Shown here: positions 60,201 through 64,000 of the stretch, piece by piece | How positions within the stretch are numbered: the stretch's first letter is position 1 | How the letters are laid out: each line of letters begins with the position of its first letter | Assembly: GCA_036365455.1 (NCBI GenBank) | Contig: JAWQUS010000002.1 | Location: 2,480,001-2,544,000 of the forward strand | Direction of reading: 5' to 3' | DNA: 64,000 nt | From: Macrosoma leucophasiata | Lineage: Eukaryota; Arthropoda; Insecta; Lepidoptera; Hedylidae | Made by a program: the position numbers and the translations under genes | Notes under the pieces: generated by a model | What the model was told of the DNA's origin: nothing | The model's input: the letters and a program-made list of their open reading frames with translations, nothing else | Database searches by the model: none

Positions 60201-61991
60201 TTAGAAGACATCTTGTTCGGATGTTCAGAACGTACTGTTAACGTTTCATTTTTATACGATATGACTGTACTTGAAATATTTATGAATATTCTATCCATTG
60301 GTAGTCGTTCATTGTTAATAATATAATTATTTTCAGATGTATTTAAATAATTATTTTACACGGTTACTATTTACTCTTGGGGTAATTTTAATAAAAGTAA
60401 TAATGATAAAACGTAACTTCACGCCTGTAATCCCCGAAGGGTTAGGCAGAGGTAAATGCATGCATTCAAGCATACATGCAAACACCCACGATTCGCCGGT
60501 TACGTTTTGGCCCATGTAACAGGTGGCGAGCCTGTTCTCCGGGCACATTACCAAACTTTGAGGTACTGGGAAATTTCCAGAAAATGGAAAAATCCCAATA
60601 GAACCAGAGATAAAGGCTTTTTCACCATTATCTCTGATAACCTCCTACCCGGGAATCGAACCCAGGACCTCAGCGTAGTAGTAGTGGCCTGCTACCACTA
60701 GGCTACCGAGGCAGTAATAATGATAATGTTTTTATATTTATGACTAATTGCGTATTATGGAACGATGACCTGCCGCGGTAATATGTGCAGTGATGTATTG
60801 ATTCGTTTATTTTGTTAATTGATTCATCGATTTTTACTCTAGGTAGCAGCAATTAATGTCGATCGTAATGTAAAACTGTTCATCTCATATCACTTTGCGC
60901 ACTGGGCTAATACGTTCACGAGTCGCGTTCATAAGTACATATGAAAGTAAAAAAAGTGTTGATAGTATTATTTTGTTAATCGATTACAAAACTGATTATG
61001 AAAAATTAAAATCGATGTATTTTGATAATCGATTGCTGCCATCTGTCACTTGTCAGTCACTAAGGATGGCCTTAGTGACAGACAAGTGACAGATTGCAGT
61101 TGCAATACTTTTTTTTTATAATTGTTTTACGGCCTTGGATTCAAGTCCTTAACAGCCAATCTTCAGTAATTTTTATCTTCATTTCTTCCATATGGAAAAT
61201 GACGATGATTGGATGCTTCCATGTGGAATATGATGAGATGGCTCCAGTAAAGTGATGGGGACTTTACTAGGAGTTTTTATGAAGTTTTGGCAACACGAAA
61301 AATCTCTTTTCACTTCATAATATCACTTTCCGACACCCGTGAACGTTATCGAATGCTTTATGATAAAAATCCCACCATTTTTACACATAAAACGCGACTA
61401 TACACAAATTTTGAAAATAATGTCACGCAGCGACACAGCTTTTTTTTTGCGTTCCCGCCATAACTCCCAGTTGCAATACTTCCAATCAGTGTTGCCAACT
61501 GCACCGTTATTACAACATTGTATGTTACGGTAAAAACACCGTAATTAGCAAATATCTACCACCTACCGTACGTTTACAACTACGGTAGCAAAAAACACCA
61601 GGCAGCTGCCCCTCTCTAGAAAACAAAAAGCAGCACGATTTATAGCAAAGACTGACGACATAGGAATAACCTCAAAATTATTTTCTTGTGATATTAAAAG
61701 ATCTTGGCTCTAAGGATATATTTTTTTAATGGAAATAAGTTTGGGTAATAAAAACAAACTCAAATCAGTTTAATTTGATTCTGTACTCTGGAAAGTCCAG
61801 TCTCTATGGAGATTTGGACATTCTTCTTTACGAGAAATAGCATTAATTGTCATCGCTAGGTGGTGGAACGTTCGGGGCAGCAGCGAGCGGAGGCCCGCGA
61901 CGCACGCATCCGCGAGTACTTCTACGGCAAGCGCACACCCTACTATCCGCACTCCTTCGACGTCAAGTTCTCCGACCTCAACATATACAAG
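54257..61991 (+). CDS. CLP1: CLP1, polynucleotide 5'-hydroxyl kinase-like pre-mRNA cleavage factor (3' part beyond placed exons)
   Basis: CLP1 (Drosophila cbc) links cleavage factor II in mRNA 3'-end formation and the tRNA splicing endonuclease complex, and in animals can phosphorylate RNA 5' ends; nuclear. Exons 54257-54349, 55033-55194, 56617-56836, 57916-58086, 58835-58923, 59205-59306 and 61860-61991 join in phase (323 codons). Homology to human CLP1 is clear along the length: [21 protein letters not shown]-loop GPGDVGKST (116-124), [15 protein letters not shown] (Walker B side), [74 protein letters not shown]. Human CLP1 is 425 aa, so ~100 C-terminal residues are missing; the last donor GTGCGT leads past 61991 and I placed no further exon to 64000. 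Key ATP-binding residues are intact. Exon 1's donor is duplicated by a LINE insertion. Confidence 0.95.
54333..54775 (+). repeat. 197-bp target-site duplication spanning the CLP1 exon 1 donor
   Basis: 54333-54529 and 54579-54775 are direct repeats separated by 49 bp of LINE tail. The first copy carries the last 17 bases of exon 1 and its donor (GAG|GTATTT at 54350); the second repeats both (donor at 54596). Using the second donor would read into a stop (GTT TAG) soon after 54349, so the first must be used for a normal protein. Confidence 0.9.
54530..54578 (+). mobile_element. 49-bp LINE stub with long TSD
   Basis: Exactly the terminal bases of the LINE at 19065-19833 (CACTCTCTGCCTACCCCGTT ... 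GTGAAGATACATACATAC). A CTA microhomology lies at its 5' junction. This is an extremely 5'-truncated insertion. Confidence 0.85.
55264..55438 (+). mobile_element. Helitron-like element in CLP1 intron 2
   Basis: TCCCTACAAATATTATAAAT at the 5' end, degenerate hairpin CTCGGGTGAAGCCGTGGGCA and ACAGCTAG at the 3' end, A|T flanks. Contains the intact AATGAAATTTGGTACAG site. Confidence 0.55.
55441..55655 (-). mobile_element. tRNA-derived SINE in CLP1 intron 2
   Basis: On the minus strand the head (about 55650-55570) has ACCCAGTTAGTCCAGCGGTT as D-arm-like box A and GCAGGTTCGATCCCCGCACT as T-arm box B, then a body with a GTTGTATGTGTACAACC-like stretch and an A/T-rich end. Confidence 0.55.
55906..56374. 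mobile_element. Spy-like element, copy 2, truncated
   Basis: ~469 bp nearly identical to 46791-47259 (starting GGAGATGTTGCAAGAATGTA). The right end with the second inverted repeat is missing, cut by a SINE-A fragment (56383-56535). Confidence 0.65.
56837..57915. other. CLP1 intron 3
   Basis: Contains a SINE-A (57491-57768). 56837-57480 has no repeat I recognise from the window; the frame 56922-57281 has no family match and no splice role. Confidence 0.45.
57491..57768 (+). mobile_element. SINE-A, full-length copy in CLP1 intron 3
   Basis: Starts CTGGTAGTGCTCCAGTAACG, a slightly diverged head, and ends in an A-rich tail. Confidence 0.7.
58268..58635. mobile_element. ~370-bp foldback MITE in CLP1 intron 4
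   Basis: Outer arms hold AAGAATCATGGCAAGTTTCA and inverse (CTTGCCATGATCCTTTAG); inner arms GGGAACCTAAAGAACATTTT and inverse with mismatches, and CACCGGAATAAAA against TTTTATTCCGGAG. Non-coding. Confidence 0.55.
58688..58770. mobile_element. Miniature head-to-head pair of Helitron-like 3' ends
   Basis: CTAGCTGCGCCCACGACTTC at the left is inverted at the right as CGAAGTCGCGGGCACAGCTAG-like sequence, with only ~35 bp between. Same outward-facing arrangement as 37200-37587 but with almost no body. Confidence 0.5.
59980..60159. mobile_element. Foldback MITE with ~55-bp arms
   Basis: Left arm TTGCGGATTTTCTCGCGTAT-like and TACAACACTCCCAAACTTCT; right arm is its inverse (AGAAGCTTGGGAGTGTTGTA). The core has ACGTTTCGGTCGCTTTCCAG. 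Arms are nearly perfect, suggesting recent activity. Confidence 0.6.
60407..60713 (-). mobile_element. tRNA-derived SINE, near full length
   Basis: On the minus strand the head (60713-60640) reads CTCGGTAGCCTAGTGGTAGC then CCTGGGTTCGATTCCCGGGT, i.e. Pol III A and B boxes of a tRNA. The body (CACCTGTTACATGGGCCAAA and AACGTAACCGGCGAATCGTG) is shared with partial copies at 62517-62672, 59027-59130 and 4605-4735. It is a SINE2-class element, not a host tRNA gene: the anticodon arm does not pair well. Confidence 0.65.
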
Positions 61992-64000
61992 GTGCGTAGT
62001 GCGTACCTGTTGTAATATTTTGAAGCGAAAAATTCTTGAACATCGCGATTTGAAGTTGATGAAACGAAAAAGCGACAGTAGAAAGAGACAGAGGTTTAAA
62101 TTTAACTTTAATTTAAACTTAAGTTTAACGTGTGAGAAAATGTGATAAGAAGCATTATACCTCGAAACACAAAGGACTATGAATATTCGAACTTTAACTG
62201 CATTATTTAAATGTTACTGCTAGCGAATACATTGCTCGTTAAGCACTCGCTTAATTTGCGCTATTACTGTCTCCGCTTGCAATGTACAGCACGTAATTCG
62301 ACCGCTACACTTCGACTACTGACGTGCGAGCTCCTTGTGAGTATATTATTGTGTGCGTGCGAGTGCCTAATGTCTACGGGCGTTGTCTTAGTGTGCAAAT
62401 TTACGCAAACGAATAGCTGCTCTGAGGATTAACGTTTGGGCTGTTGTCGAGATGGTGTTGCATTTGTGTAAAAATTGCACGGTGGGAGAAAAGTGGCGAC
62501 ACTGGTTCTAATACTAAAACGTAACTTCACGCCTGTAATCCCCGAAGGGGTAGGCAGAGGTAAATGCATGCATTCAAGCATACATGCAAACACCCACGAT
62601 TCGCCGGTTACGTTTTGGCCCATGTAACAGGTGGCGAGCCTGTTGACATCTCCGGGCACATTACCAAATTCTAATACTAAATTGAAGCAAAGGCCTTTCT
62701 ATCCTTATTTATCTATTCCGTGAGTTTTACCGCCATTCGGTTCGGTTCACTGATTGGACTAGCGGAAGAATACTGCTCTAGAGGGCGACAGGATCGTCAC
62801 ATCCCCGACGCCTTCCTTAATCTGTATAAATTATTATAATATTTTTGAAAGAAAGAAAGAACGTTTATTTACGACAATGTAGGTATGTTCCTAAGTTATA
62901 CTTCATTGAACATATTGTAATATAATAGGTTGGGGAAAAAGTCTTTTCGCATTATAGTATGTATGAACTTGTAATAAAATCTCTTTGGCTGTAGTATTTG
63001 TATCTGGCTGGTTTTGGTATCATTGAAAGTTAAAATTTTAAAGAACATAATTCCAAATTAAAATTAGGCAAATGTGTGATTTTCATTTGTTTTTCGTACT
63101 GTCAAGATGAGTGAATGTAATGAAGAAATTCGATACATTTTAAAATTTTACTACAAAAAAAGTAAAAATGCAACGCAAGCCCCGAAAAAAAAATTGCGAT
63201 GTTTATGGACCTAGTGCAGTGTCTGTGAGAGTAGCACAAATTTGGTTTAAGCGTTTTCAATCCGGAAATGACAAAGCCAGAAATTATATAGAAGTTTGAC
63301 CCACTTGAAAACAGTTATTTACCAGCACGGCAAATACCTCTTTTTGCTGAGATTTAATCACTGACTACTTACACACACATTTAATCACTTTTAAACTTGT
63401 AGTTTGTGTGTAAACTTAAGACATGTCATGCATGGCACGGCCGCAGTAATACACATTTGGTAAAGTACACACAGTAAGGCAAAAGACATGGTCCATACAG
63501 ACTGAAAGTATAAAATCATTCTGATTTCTGCAAATCTTTACGTTGAGTATAAATAAAGTATTTTATATTTAAAGAACAGTTCTTTGATATAAGTACCTAT
63601 AGACTACAAGCCCATGTTAAAAAATTGATGGGTCATTTGAACCACCAGGTGACCTATCTAGAGCGATATAAGAGCATAAAATAATAAGATTCAGCACTAT
63701 GCCGTCACTTGTAAGCTGTCCAACTGAGTGCAGGTGAGAATTCAAAAGTACAGGTAGACTCAGTACATTTTGGTCACATATTTTCGTACGGCATTCTTAC
63801 CAACGATAGACCCATTAAAAATAATAAGAAAGCGCACAGTGCCGTACAAAAATGGTGCGCCACGAAGTCGGAATTTTTTTTTATTTTCCGACAATTACCG
63901 GGGTAAATTTGGTCATTTGATTTTGTACGGCATCTGTGTCATACTATTTCAATAATGCTTTCAATTCATTATTCCGCAACGCCGTACAAAAATCATGCGA
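61992..64000. other. CLP1 intron 7 or downstream; repeats
   Basis: Holds an AAGCGACAG-family MITE (62036-62165), a tRNA-SINE fragment (62517-62672), a truncated mariner (62922-63268) and, at 63700-64000, a region with repeated GCCGTACAAAAAT motifs in both orientations that runs off the window. No further CLP1 exon was found. Confidence 0.5.
62922..63268 (+). mobile_element. Truncated mariner, copy 2
   Basis: Same 5' end and first ~150 transposase codons' DNA as 44661-45914, with a one-base frame shift (CCCCGAAAAAAAAATT), cut off after TTTCAATCCGGAAATG where unrelated sequence begins. It cannot encode transposase. Confidence 0.8.

Larger units (their letters stand above)
59307..61859. other. 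CLP1 intron 6
   Basis: Holds a SINE-A fragment (59383-59475), a TATTGCACATCGACC-family piece (59497-59612), a foldback MITE (59980-60159), a tRNA-SINE (60407-60713) and a hairpin around CTGTCACTTGTCAGTCACTA (61035-61092). The remainder, including 61100-61850, shows nothing recognisable. Confidence 0.5.

Noticed and set aside
60640..60713. tRNA gene on the minus strand
   Set aside because: A and B boxes are good but the anticodon arm does not pair, and the body is a multi-copy SINE.

Overview
This is a stretch of a repeat-rich animal nuclear genome, almost certainly a moth or butterfly (Lepidoptera). Genes are split into many short exons with GT-AG introns, and the host proteins are insect-like. 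The introns are packed with SINEs, LINE fragments, MITEs, mariner and Helitron-like elements of the kinds seen in Lepidoptera. No bacterial, plasmid, phage or CRISPR signature is present.

Layout. (1) 1-9.3 kb: no convincing gene; repeat remnants, plus a GC-rich low-repeat block at 7.0-7.35 kb that may be the distal end of the next gene. (2) 10.65-17.45 kb, minus: an RNA-binding protein gene (one RRM of the lark/RBM4/RBM14 type, then an RGG/Met/Tyr-rich tail); five exons joined in phase, 3' end unresolved. (3) 21.3-22.3 kb, minus: an unrecognised two-exon gene model for a 140-residue, possibly type II membrane protein. (4) 26.95-53.34 kb, minus: a complete 19-exon TTF2 (lodestar) gene, a SNF2-family ATPase that releases RNA polymerase II; the joined exons give 1242 codons plus stop with no frame break. 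(5) 54.26 kb to beyond 62 kb, plus: CLP1 (Drosophila cbc), the polynucleotide kinase-like subunit of mRNA 3'-end cleavage and tRNA splicing complexes; seven exons give 323 residues and the C-terminal ~100 lie beyond what I could place. TTF2 and CLP1 are head to head, 921 bp apart between start codons, and both act at the end of Pol II transcription (cleavage and termination), so a shared promoter would couple related functions.

Most striking observation. At five exon-intron junctions in two genes the 3' part of an exon, its splice donor and a short piece of intron have been tandemly duplicated into the intron: 107 bp x4 in the RNA-binding protein gene, and in TTF2 ~75 bp x12, 173 bp x~1.4, 115 bp x3 and 128-130 bp x5. 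At a sixth junction (CLP1 exon 1) the same architecture is made by a 197-bp target-site duplication around a 49-bp LINE stub. I found no comparable duplication spanning an acceptor. This may be a recurrent mutational process or mechanism for decoy donors, or partly an assembly effect; it is the part of the window most worth checking.

Other notable structures: a SINE with a 5S-rRNA-like head (three copies), a Spy-like DNA element inserted without target duplication inside a Helitron-like element, a mariner-superfamily element with ~616-bp inverted repeats nested in a LINE ORF1-like frame, a tandem trimer of a palindromic MITE, head-to-head Helitron-end palindromes, and hAT- and Harbinger-type MITEs with clean target duplications.
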